The notes under the pieces are model-generated. The model worked only from the letters and a program-made list of their open reading frames with translations, made no database searches and was not told the DNA's origin. Both the position numbers and the translations under genes were made by a program. This document shows, in pieces, positions 9,482 to 16,516 of a stretch of DNA of 64,000 nt; the stretch's first letter is position 1, and each line of letters starts with the position of its first letter. The stretch comes from Anaerolineales bacterium (lineage in GTDB: Bacteria; Chloroflexota; Anaerolineae; Anaerolineales; UBA11579). The stretch covers positions 1-64,000 of the forward strand of contig JAHCIH010000006.1 in assembly GCA_026129335.1 (NCBI GenBank), written 5' to 3'.

Positions 9482-11374
9482 ATGCACAGGATCTTGTGGC
9501 GCCAACTAAAGCGCCTGCAGCTCGACCCGACTTCGCCACCGCCAGACGGGGACTGGGAGCGCTTTCTGACCCACATCGACCAGACGTACAAGCAGGCCGA
9601 CCAGGACCGCTATTTGCTGGAACGCTCGCTGGCGATCTCCTCCAAGGAGACCCAGGAGCTATACGACCAGGAGCGCCGCCGGGTGCAGGAGGCGCTGCGG
9701 GTCAGCGAGGGTAAGTACCGCACCCTGTTTGAGCATGCGGTGGACTCCATCTTCATTATTGATGTGGAGACGCGCAAGATCCTGGATGTGAACCAGGTGG
9801 CCGCCGACCGTTTGGGCTACACCCGCGAGCAGCTACAGCACATGACCATCGACGACATTTACCCGCCCAACGAGCTGGCGCGCAACCCGGAGATCGTGCA
9901 AAAAATCCACGAAAGCGGCCACCTGACCTTCGAGCGCATCCACATCCGCAAAGATGGCAGCACGATGCCGGTGGAAGTGAGCTCCACGATCACCGAGCAG
10001 GATGGCCGCCGGGTGTACCAGAGCATCGCCCGCGACATCACCCAGCGCAAGCTGGCCGAGGAGGAGCTGCAGCGCCTGGCCAACTATGATTCGTTGACCG
10101 GGGTGGCCAACCGCTTCCTGTTCATCGACCGTGTGTCGCAGGCCATCCAGGCCGCCCGCCGCGAAGGCGCCATGCTGGCGGTGCTGTTCCTCGATCTGGA
10201 CGGCTTCAAGGCGATCAACGACGCGTTCGGGCACAAGCACGGTGACACACTGCTGCAGGTGATGGCCCGGCGGATCATCCAGAACGTGCGCAAAGGTGAC
10301 ACGGTGGCGCGCCTGGGCGGGGACGAATTCGCCATCCTGATGGAAGGCATCCACTCTGCTGCGGAAGTCGAACCCGTCGTGCAAAAGATCGTCGCTTCCG
10401 TGTCGCAGCCGTTTGTCTTTCAGGAGATCGAAGCCTTTATCACCTGCAGCGCGGGTGTGAGCATCTTCCCCGCAGACGGCGAAGACCCCGACACGCTGAT
10501 CCAGAACGCCGACCGGGCCATGTACGCCTCCAAGTCCGACGGCAAAAGCAACTATCGCTTCTTCGCGGCGACGATGAAGACGCAGGCTCTGGAGCGACTG
10601 GAACTGGGCAATTACCTGCGCAACGCGCTGGAGCAGCAGCAGTTCTTCGCGCTCTACCAGGTGCAGTTGAATTCCGAGACAGGCCAGGTGTTCGGGGTGG
10701 AAGCCTTGGCACGCTGGAACCACCCGCTGTTGGGGGTGCTGCCCGCGGACAACTTCATCGACGTGGCGGAGGAAATGGGCTTGATCCTCCCGCTCTCGGA
10801 TTGGATGCTGGAAACGGCCTGCTCGCAGGCCAGGCAGTGGCTGGAGCAGGGCGTTCGCCCGGTGCGCCTGGCGATCAACCTCTCGGCGCGCGATTTGAAC
10901 GACGCCAACCTGACGCAACGCATTGAAAGCCTGCTGGCACGCACCGGCTTCCCGGCGGAGCTGCTCGAGCTGGAGCTTTCCGAGAACACCGTATTCCGTG
11001 ATCTGGATGCTGCCGAGCAGACCCTGATCGCCCTGAAGAGCCTGGGCCTGCGCCTGGCGATCGATGATTTCGGCACCGGGTATTCCACGCTCAGCCAGCT
11101 GGCCCGCTTCCCGTTCGATACACTCAAGATCGACCGTCGTTTTGCGCCGCAGATCAGCACCTCCGTGGCGCACAAAGCGATCCTCAGCGGCATCGTCACC
11201 ATCGCGCGCAATCTGGAGATCGAGCTGGTCGCCGAAGGCGTGGAAAACAGGGAGCAGCTGGAGTTCTACAAAGATGCCGGCTGCTTCAACTTCCAGGGCA
11301 AATTCTTCAGCGACCCTGAGCCGCCTGATGGGGTGGTTGAACTGATCCGAAGCGGATTCCCGGCAAAGAGCTGA
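9482..11374 (+). CDS. PAS-GGDEF-EAL cyclic-di-GMP enzyme
   Basis: A 630-residue cytoplasmic signalling protein. A coiled N-terminal segment (about 30-75) precedes one PAS domain (about 76-190), a GGDEF domain (about 200-360) and an EAL domain (about 372-620). The GGDEF motif is intact at 279-283, with the RXXD inhibitory site (R270-D273) five residues before it. The EAL motif is intact (E407-A-L) in VEALARWNHP, with DDFGTGYS (528-535) and AEGVE (584-588) conserved. Both diguanylate cyclase and phosphodiesterase activity therefore look possible. There is no membrane segment, so the signal is probably cytosolic, from PAS or from the FIST protein encoded 6 bp upstream. Confidence 0.95.
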   Translation: MHRILWRQLKRLQLDPTSPPPDGDWERFLTHIDQTYKQADQDRYLLERSLAISSKETQELYDQERRRVQEALRVSEGKYRTLFEHAVDSIFIIDVETRKILDVNQVAADRLGYTREQLQHMTIDDIYPPNELARNPEIVQKIHESGHLTFERIHIRKDGSTMPVEVSSTITEQDGRRVYQSIARDITQRKLAEEELQRLANYDSLTGVANRFLFIDRVSQAIQAARREGAMLAVLFLDLDGFKAINDAFGHKHGDTLLQVMARRIIQNVRKGDTVARLGGDEFAILMEGIHSAAEVEPVVQKIVASVSQPFVFQEIEAFITCSAGVSIFPADGEDPDTLIQNADRAMYASKSDGKSNYRFFAATMKTQALERLELGNYLRNALEQQQFFALYQVQLNSETGQVFGVEALARWNHPLLGVLPADNFIDVAEEMGLILPLSDWMLETACSQARQWLEQGVRPVRLAINLSARDLNDANLTQRIESLLARTGFPAELLELELSENTVFRDLDAAEQTLIALKSLGLRLAIDDFGTGYSTLSQLARFPFDTLKIDRRFAPQISTSVAHKAILSGIVTIARNLEIELVAEGVENREQLEFYKDAGCFNFQGKFFSDPEPPDGVVELIRSGFPAKS

Positions 11375-11429
11375 GCCCAGGCGGGCACAAAAGCGGGGGC
11401 TGGTTCGTTAATAGCCAAAAGGAGCAAAC

Positions 11430-11837
11430 ATGCGAAAGACGATCATTGTTCTCACCGCCCTCGGGCTCACCCTGGCTGCCTGCGCCCAGGCGGCGCCGGC
11501 CGCCCGCATCAGCGGCCACGTTACCTATCTGCAGCGCATTGCCCTGCCGGACGATGCGGTGGTCACCGTGCAGCTGGTGGACGTTTCACTGGCGGATGCA
11601 CCGGCCGTGGTGCTCGGCGAGCAGGTTATCCATCCAGCCGGGCAGCAGGTGCCGATCCCCTTCACGATCCACTATGACCCCGCGGCTATCCAGAGCAACA
11701 TGAGCTACGCGCTACGAGCCACCATTCACACTGCTGAAGACGAGTTGTGGTTCATCAACACCAGCGCCCACCTGGTGCTGACCCGCGGATACCCCAGCGA
11801 CAACGTGGAACTGCTGCTGGAGATGGTACGCCAGTAG
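11430..11837 (+). CDS. YbaY-type lipoprotein
   Basis: A 135-residue exported lipoprotein. A lipobox LAAC with lipidated Cys18 follows a short signal peptide. The mature part has the YbaY/YscW-like pattern: ISGHVTYLQRIALPDDAVVTVQLVDVS, then the PIPFTIHYDPAAI strand and a C-terminal YPSDNVELLLEMV. YbaY-family proteins are envelope lipoproteins of poorly known role. An AAGGAG Shine-Dalgarno lies 7-12 bases before ATG 11430. It is separated from the GGDEF-EAL gene by 55 bp and is convergent with the EamA gene. Confidence 0.85.
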   Translation: MRKTIIVLTALGLTLAACAQAAPAARISGHVTYLQRIALPDDAVVTVQLVDVSLADAPAVVLGEQVIHPAGQQVPIPFTIHYDPAAIQSNMSYALRATIHTAEDELWFINTSAHLVLTRGYPSDNVELLLEMVRQ

Positions 11838-11858
11838 CTCTGGATGGTTGGCGTTGTG

Positions 11859-12284
11859 CTAGTGTATCGCCACCAGCACGCTTCCAGCAGCGACCAGCAG
11901 GATGCCTAGCCAGTTGAGGGGCGTTAGGTTCTCTCCCAGCAAGGCCACGCCAAACAGGGCGACCAGCACCAGACTGAGCTTGTCCACCGCAACTACTTGA
12001 GCTGCCTGGCCCAGGTTAAGGGCGCGGAAGAAGGCAAGCCAGGAGGCAGCCGTGGCCAGACCGGAAAAGACCAGCAACAACACATTCCTTAATGTCCACT
12101 CAGCAGGCTGACTGAATTGGCCGCTGGCCCACAACACCAGCGCCATGGCTGGCGCTGCCACCAGGGTGCGCACGAAGGCGCCGAAGTCGGAACTAATGCC
12201 GCTGATGCCGGCCTTGGCCAGCACGTTGGTGACGGCAGCGAACAATGCGGAAAGGAAGGCCCAGAACACCCAAGAGTTGCTCAT
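11859..12284 (-). CDS. Single-domain EamA/DMT-type transporter
   Basis: A 141-residue membrane protein with five hydrophobic helices and the EamA pattern: an N-terminal WVFWAFLSALFAAVTNVLAKAG, a middle LATAASWLAFFRALNLGQ and a C-terminal GENLTPLNWLGILLVAAGSVLV. Typical DMT exporters have two such repeats (about 300 residues). This half-size form would have to work as a dimer, as EmrE-like and some EamA proteins do. Substrate unknown. It is a lone gene, convergent with the YbaY gene and divergent from the iron-transport operon. Confidence 0.85.
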   Translation of the reverse strand: MSNSWVFWAFLSALFAAVTNVLAKAGISGISSDFGAFVRTLVAAPAMALVLWASGQFSQPAEWTLRNVLLLVFSGLATAASWLAFFRALNLGQAAQVVAVDKLSLVLVALFGVALLGENLTPLNWLGILLVAAGSVLVAIH

Positions 12285-12465
12285 TGCTTATTGTTCAATT
12301 CTAACTCCACGTGGTGAAGGGGTTAGTTCATGCAGCATGCGCCTTGACAAGCTACCCCCGGGGGATGTTCCAACTTTGTGAAGCTGATAAAACCTATCAC
12401 CGATTTCCCAACCAGGGTGAACATCCTTTTGTGGCGTATTCAAAACGGTTTCCTCACCGGTCTAT

Positions 12466-12493
12466 TTGATTCTCGGCCGCCCGCTCCTATACT
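12466..12493 (+). promoter_or_regulatory. Predicted promoter of the iron ABC operon
   Basis: A -35 element TTGATT (12466-12471) and a -10 element TATACT (12488-12493) are separated by 16 bp, about 55 bases before the ATG at 12549. I did not find a convincing Fur or DtxR box in the 264-bp gap between the EamA gene and this operon. Confidence 0.6.
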
Positions 12494-12548
12494 CGTAACC
12501 GGAGTGAGCCAGAACCAACCAAATCCAAATTTGGCTCAGAAGGAGAAC

Positions 12549-13637
12549 ATGTCCCGTACGTTTTCTGTCCTAAACCTTTTGCTGGTGGGCGGCTTGCTGC
12601 TGGCCGCTTGCGCAGCCCCGGCGGTCCCGACCGCTGAGCCTGAGGCCCCCGCGGCCCCGACCTCCCCCGAGGTCGTCGAAGTCGAAGTGGAAGTGCCGGC
12701 GGACCCCGGTTCGCTGGTGATCTACTCCGGCCGCAGTGAGAGCCTGGTGGCCCCCATCATCCAGCAGTTCGCGGATGTCACCGGCATCAACGTGGAAGTG
12801 CGCTACGGCAGCACGATGGAAATTGCCGCTGCACTGCTGGAAGAAGGCGCCAACTCCCCGGCGGACATCTTCTATGCGCAGGACCCCGGTGGTATCGGCG
12901 CGATTGAAGATGCCGGCTTGCTGGCCCCCATCCCGGCCGATACCTTGGCCAAGGTGGCTCCCGGCTTCTCGTCCCCGAATGGCGCCTGGGTGGGCATCAC
13001 CGCCCGCGCTCGCATCGTGGTCTATAACACGGACACGCTGAGCCCGGCGGACCTGCCGGCCGACATCCGCGGCTTCACCGACCCGGCTTGGAATGGTCGC
13101 GTCGGCCTGGCTCCGACCAACGCCTCGTTCGTCACCATGGTGACGGGCATGCGCCAGATCTGGGGCGAGGATGAAACCCGCGCCTGGCTGGAAGGCGTTG
13201 CAGCCAACAACCCGGTCTACTACTCCGGCAACGGAGGTGTGGTCACTGCGGTGGCCTCCGGTGAGGTGGAAGTGGGCTTTGTCAACCACTACTACCTATA
13301 CCAGTTCCTGGCCGAGCAAGGGGAAGGCTTTGCGGCTCGTAACCACTACCTGAACAACGGCGGTCCCGATTCCCTGGTGATGGTCTCCGGTGCGGGCATT
13401 CTGGCCAACGGCGCCAACCAGGCGAACGCGCAACGCTTCCTGGACTTCATGCTCTCCGCCGTGGCGCAGCAGTACTTCGCCAGCCGCACCTACGAGTACC
13501 CCCTGGTGGAAGGTGTAGCCACCTCCAGCCTGCTCGTCCCCCTGGCGGAACTGAACATCCCAGATATCTCCCTGGGCGCGCTCTCTGATATGGCGGGTAC
13601 TGCCGCGATCATCGAAGAAGTAGGCATGGTACCCTAG
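12549..13637 (+). CDS. Iron(III) ABC transporter substrate-binding lipoprotein
   Basis: A 362-residue lipoprotein: signal peptide with lipobox LAAC (Cys21), then a Pro/Glu-rich linker (about 22-55) and a periplasmic-binding-protein fold. The mature part begins GSLVIYSGRSESLVAPIIQQF and contains DIFYAQDPGGIGAIEDAGLLAP and a C-terminal YFASRTYEYPLVEGV, as in FbpA/FutA-type ferric-ion binding proteins. The ATG at 12549 is preceded by AGGAG; upstream in-frame residues are non-coding leader. It is followed 4 bp later by the permease and then the ATPase, so the three form a complete ferric-iron importer. Confidence 0.92.
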   Translation: MSRTFSVLNLLLVGGLLLAACAAPAVPTAEPEAPAAPTSPEVVEVEVEVPADPGSLVIYSGRSESLVAPIIQQFADVTGINVEVRYGSTMEIAAALLEEGANSPADIFYAQDPGGIGAIEDAGLLAPIPADTLAKVAPGFSSPNGAWVGITARARIVVYNTDTLSPADLPADIRGFTDPAWNGRVGLAPTNASFVTMVTGMRQIWGEDETRAWLEGVAANNPVYYSGNGGVVTAVASGEVEVGFVNHYYLYQFLAEQGEGFAARNHYLNNGGPDSLVMVSGAGILANGANQANAQRFLDFMLSAVAQQYFASRTYEYPLVEGVATSSLLVPLAELNIPDISLGALSDMAGTAAIIEEVGMVP

Positions 13638-13641
13638 CTGA

Positions 13642-15279
13642 GTGCAGATCACCGGTAGAACCCTGCTGGACGCCGGTAACCAAAAGGCACAGCGGGCCTG
13701 GGCAGCCATGCCCAGCCCGCGTGCCTTTTTGCTGTTGTGGCTGCCCGCCATCCTGGCCGCCGCCGCCGTGCTGCTGCCGGCGGTGTATTTGCTGATCCGC
13801 GCCGCGGATGGCGGCGACGCCGCCTGGATCACGCTGCAGCGCCCGCAGACCTTGGCCACCCTGGGGCGCACTGCCTGGCTGGCTTTTTCGGTCACGCTGG
13901 TCTGCCTGCTGCTGGCGCTGCCCATCGCCTGGCTGACGGTGCGCACCGACCTGCCGCTGCGCCGGTTGTGGGCGGTGCTCACTCCACTGCCGCTGGTGAT
14001 CCCCAGCTATGTGGGCGCTTTCCTGTACGCCACCGCGCTGGGGCCGCGCGGCCTGGTGCAGGGCTGGCTGGAGGAGCCCTTTGGCATCACGCGCCTGCCG
14101 GATATTTACGGCTTCCCTGGCGCATTGCTGGTGCTCAGCCTGCTGAATTACCCCTATATGCTCTTGGTGCTGCGCGTCGCTTTGCAGCGCATGGACGCCT
14201 CGCAGGAGGAGGCAGCCCGCAGCCTGGGGCACAACGCCTGGTCGGCCTTCTGGCGGGTGACCTTTGCGCAGCTGCGCCCGGCGATCGCTTCCGGCTCGTT
14301 GCTGGTTGCCCTGTATGTGCTGCGCGATTTCGGCGCGGTGGCGGTGATGCGCTATACCACTTTCACCCGGGCCATCTATATCCAATATCAAAGCGCGCTG
14401 GACCGTTCAGCGGCGGCCGTGCTGGCGCTGATGCTGATCTTGTTTTCATTGATTGTGCTCTTGCTGGAGAGCCGCGCCCGCGGCCGCATCCACCAGCTGG
14501 GCAGCGCCACCGGCGGGCGCAAGCCGGCCCGTGTCTCCCTGGGCCGCTGGCGCTGGCCGGCGGCGATCTTCTGTGGGCTGGTGGTGTTTTTGGCGCTGCT
14601 GCTGCCAGCCGGCGTGTTGGTCTACTGGCTGGTGCGCGGCTGGCTGGCCGGCCAGGTGGTCGGCGACCTGGGCCAGGTGACGTGGAACTCGGTGTGGGCC
14701 TCCGGCCTGGGCGCCGCGGCGGTGACGCTGGCGGCGCTGCCGGTGGCTTACCTGCTGGTGCGCCGCCCTGGGCGGGCCAGCGGCCTGATCGGCAGCGTGA
14801 CCAACCTGGCCTTCGCGCTGCCCGGCATCGTCATCGCCCTGGCGCTGGTCTTTTTCGGCGCCAATTATGCGCTGCCGCTGTACCAGACCCTGCCCATGCT
14901 GGTGCTGGCCTATTTGATCTTATTCCTGCCCCAGGCCGTGGTGACGCTGCGCAGTTCGTTCCTGCGCATCCCGCCGCAGCTCGAGGAAGCCGCCCGCGGC
15001 CTGGGCAAAGGCCCTCTAGCCGTATTGCGCCGGGTGACGCTGCCGCTGCTCGCCCCGGGGATCAGCGGGGCGGCGGCGCTGGTGTTCCTCACCGCCATGA
15101 AAGAACTGCCCACCACGCTGCTGCTGGCGCCGATCGGCTTCAAGACACTGGCCACCAACGTGTGGACGATGGTCAACGAGGCTTTCTTCGCCCGTGCGGC
15201 GGCGCCGGCCTTGCTGCTCATCCTGACTTCGTCGCTGCCGATGGCCTTGATGGTTTTGCGTGAAGAAAAAGAAAGTTAG
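13642..15279 (+). CDS. Iron(III) ABC transporter permease (fused two-half)
   Basis: A 545-residue polytopic inner-membrane protein with about 12 transmembrane helices, made of two homologous binding-protein-dependent permease halves. Each half carries the EAA loop that docks on the ATPase: EEAARSLGHNAWSAFWRVT (about 193-211) and EEAARGLGKGPLAVLRRVT (about 450-468). This is the FbpB/ThiP architecture. GTG 13642 lies 4 bases after the preceding stop and lacks a clear Shine-Dalgarno. ATG 13708 (MPSPRAFLLLW) is a reasonable alternative start. It works with the flanking binding protein and ATPase. Confidence 0.92.
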   Translation: MQITGRTLLDAGNQKAQRAWAAMPSPRAFLLLWLPAILAAAAVLLPAVYLLIRAADGGDAAWITLQRPQTLATLGRTAWLAFSVTLVCLLLALPIAWLTVRTDLPLRRLWAVLTPLPLVIPSYVGAFLYATALGPRGLVQGWLEEPFGITRLPDIYGFPGALLVLSLLNYPYMLLVLRVALQRMDASQEEAARSLGHNAWSAFWRVTFAQLRPAIASGSLLVALYVLRDFGAVAVMRYTTFTRAIYIQYQSALDRSAAAVLALMLILFSLIVLLLESRARGRIHQLGSATGGRKPARVSLGRWRWPAAIFCGLVVFLALLLPAGVLVYWLVRGWLAGQVVGDLGQVTWNSVWASGLGAAAVTLAALPVAYLLVRRPGRASGLIGSVTNLAFALPGIVIALALVFFGANYALPLYQTLPMLVLAYLILFLPQAVVTLRSSFLRIPPQLEEAARGLGKGPLAVLRRVTLPLLAPGISGAAALVFLTAMKELPTTLLLAPIGFKTLATNVWTMVNEAFFARAAAPALLLILTSSLPMALMVLREEKES

Positions 15280-15291
15280 AATCATCTGCTG

Positions 15292-16332
15292 ATGAAACCC
15301 GCCCTCGAATTCAAGAATGTGACCAAGCGTTACGGCGCGCACCCGGCGGTGCGCGGTGTGGACCTGGAACTGGCCCCCGGCGAAGTGCTCACCCTGGTCG
15401 GCCCCAGCGGCTGCGGCAAAACCACCGTGCTGCGCCTGATTGCCGGCTTCGAGCGCCCCGATGCAGGCAGTATCCTGCTGGCCGGCCGCAAGGTGGCCGG
15501 TGGCGCCAAGTTCGTGCCGCCCGAGGCGCGCGGCGTGGGCATGGTTTTCCAGGACTATGCGCTCTTCCCGCATCTCAGCGTGAGCGACAACGTGGCTTTT
15601 GGCCTGCCGCGCGAACAGCGCGACAAGCGCGAGGAGAAGGTTGAGTTCATGCTGCGCCTGGTGGGCCTGCAAGGGCGGGGGGACGCCTTCCCCAGCGAGC
15701 TCTCCGGAGGCGAGCGTCAACGGGTGGCGCTCGCCCGCGCCCTGCTGCCGCAGCCCGTGCTGCTGCTGCTGGACGAACCGCTGAGCAGCCTGGACGCCGA
15801 CCTGCGCCTGAAGATGCGCGAGGAGCTGCGCGTGCTGCTCAAAGCCAGCAAGCTTTCGGCCATCTTCGTGACCCACGATCAGGAGGAGGCGCTGTATCTG
15901 GGCGACCGGCTGGCGGTGATGAACCGCGGCCAGGTGGAGCAGGTGGGCACGCCGGAGGAGATCTTCAACGCGCCCACTACGGACTTTGTCGCCGAGTTCA
16001 TGGGCAAAGGCGATTTCCTGCCCGGCACGGCCACCGCCAAAGGCGTGGAGACCGAGATCGGGCTGATTGGCCCCGCCGTGGCCGCCCAGGCGGGCGCGGC
16101 GGTGGACCTGGTGCTGCGCGCCGACGATGTGCGCTTCGAGGCGGACCCTGAGGGCGCGTCGATCATCCTGGCACGGCACTTCCGCGGCACGCTGAACCTG
16201 TACCGCCTGCGGCTACCCTCGGGCCGGCTGCTGCACGCCTTTGCACCGCACACCGTGCGCCACCGGCCGGGCACGCGGGTGCGCGTTTGGGCTGAGCCGG
16301 GGCACGCACTGCCCTGGTTTGCGCGCAGCTAA
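15292..16332 (+). CDS. Iron(III) ABC transporter ATP-binding protein
   Basis: A 346-residue ABC ATPase of the FbpC/PotA type. Walker A GPSGCGKTT (38-46), Q-loop in MVFQDYALFPHL, signature LSGGERQR (about 137-144), Walker B LLLLDEP (about 155-161) and switch His in FVTHDQEEA are all intact. A C-terminal TOBE-like beta domain (about 250-340) is present. It starts 12 bp after the permease stop, completing the binding-protein/permease/ATPase operon for ferric iron. The closest family label is Fe(3+) importer; molybdate or sulfate use is less likely because the permease is the fused FbpB type. Confidence 0.92.
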   Translation: MKPALEFKNVTKRYGAHPAVRGVDLELAPGEVLTLVGPSGCGKTTVLRLIAGFERPDAGSILLAGRKVAGGAKFVPPEARGVGMVFQDYALFPHLSVSDNVAFGLPREQRDKREEKVEFMLRLVGLQGRGDAFPSELSGGERQRVALARALLPQPVLLLLDEPLSSLDADLRLKMREELRVLLKASKLSAIFVTHDQEEALYLGDRLAVMNRGQVEQVGTPEEIFNAPTTDFVAEFMGKGDFLPGTATAKGVETEIGLIGPAVAAQAGAAVDLVLRADDVRFEADPEGASIILARHFRGTLNLYRLRLPSGRLLHAFAPHTVRHRPGTRVRVWAEPGHALPWFARS

Positions 16333-16371
16333 GGATTTAACGGTTTTTAACATTTCTGTCGGTCAAAGCCC

Positions 16372-16399
16372 TTGACATTTTCTCCGAGGGCGCTATACT
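16372..16399 (+). promoter_or_regulatory. Near-consensus sigma-70 promoter for the E1 dehydrogenase gene
   Basis: A perfect TTGACA (16372-16377) is separated by 16 bp from TATACT (16394-16399). Transcription would start near 16406 and give a leader of about 110 bases before ATG 16517. Within the leader, CTGGGTG faces CACCTAG (one G-T pair) across a C-rich loop. Confidence 0.8.
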
Positions 16400-16516
16400 G
16401 TACAACGATGAACGTCTGGGTGCCCCCCTCACCTAGGCGTTTGTCATTTAAATGGCCAGTGGTGGGAAAATGGCCTGTGATACACTACCGCCGCCAACCC
16501 TTTCCAGGAAACCTCG

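Noticed and set aside
12285-12548. Fur/DtxR box upstream of the iron transporter
   Set aside because: I could not find a 19-bp inverted repeat close to either consensus, so only a basal promoter was listed.
13737-15263. Alternative-frame 508-residue ORF over the iron permease
   Set aside because: The Arg/Gly/Ala-rich translation lacks hydrophobic helices, whereas the other frame shows both EAA loops of a permease.
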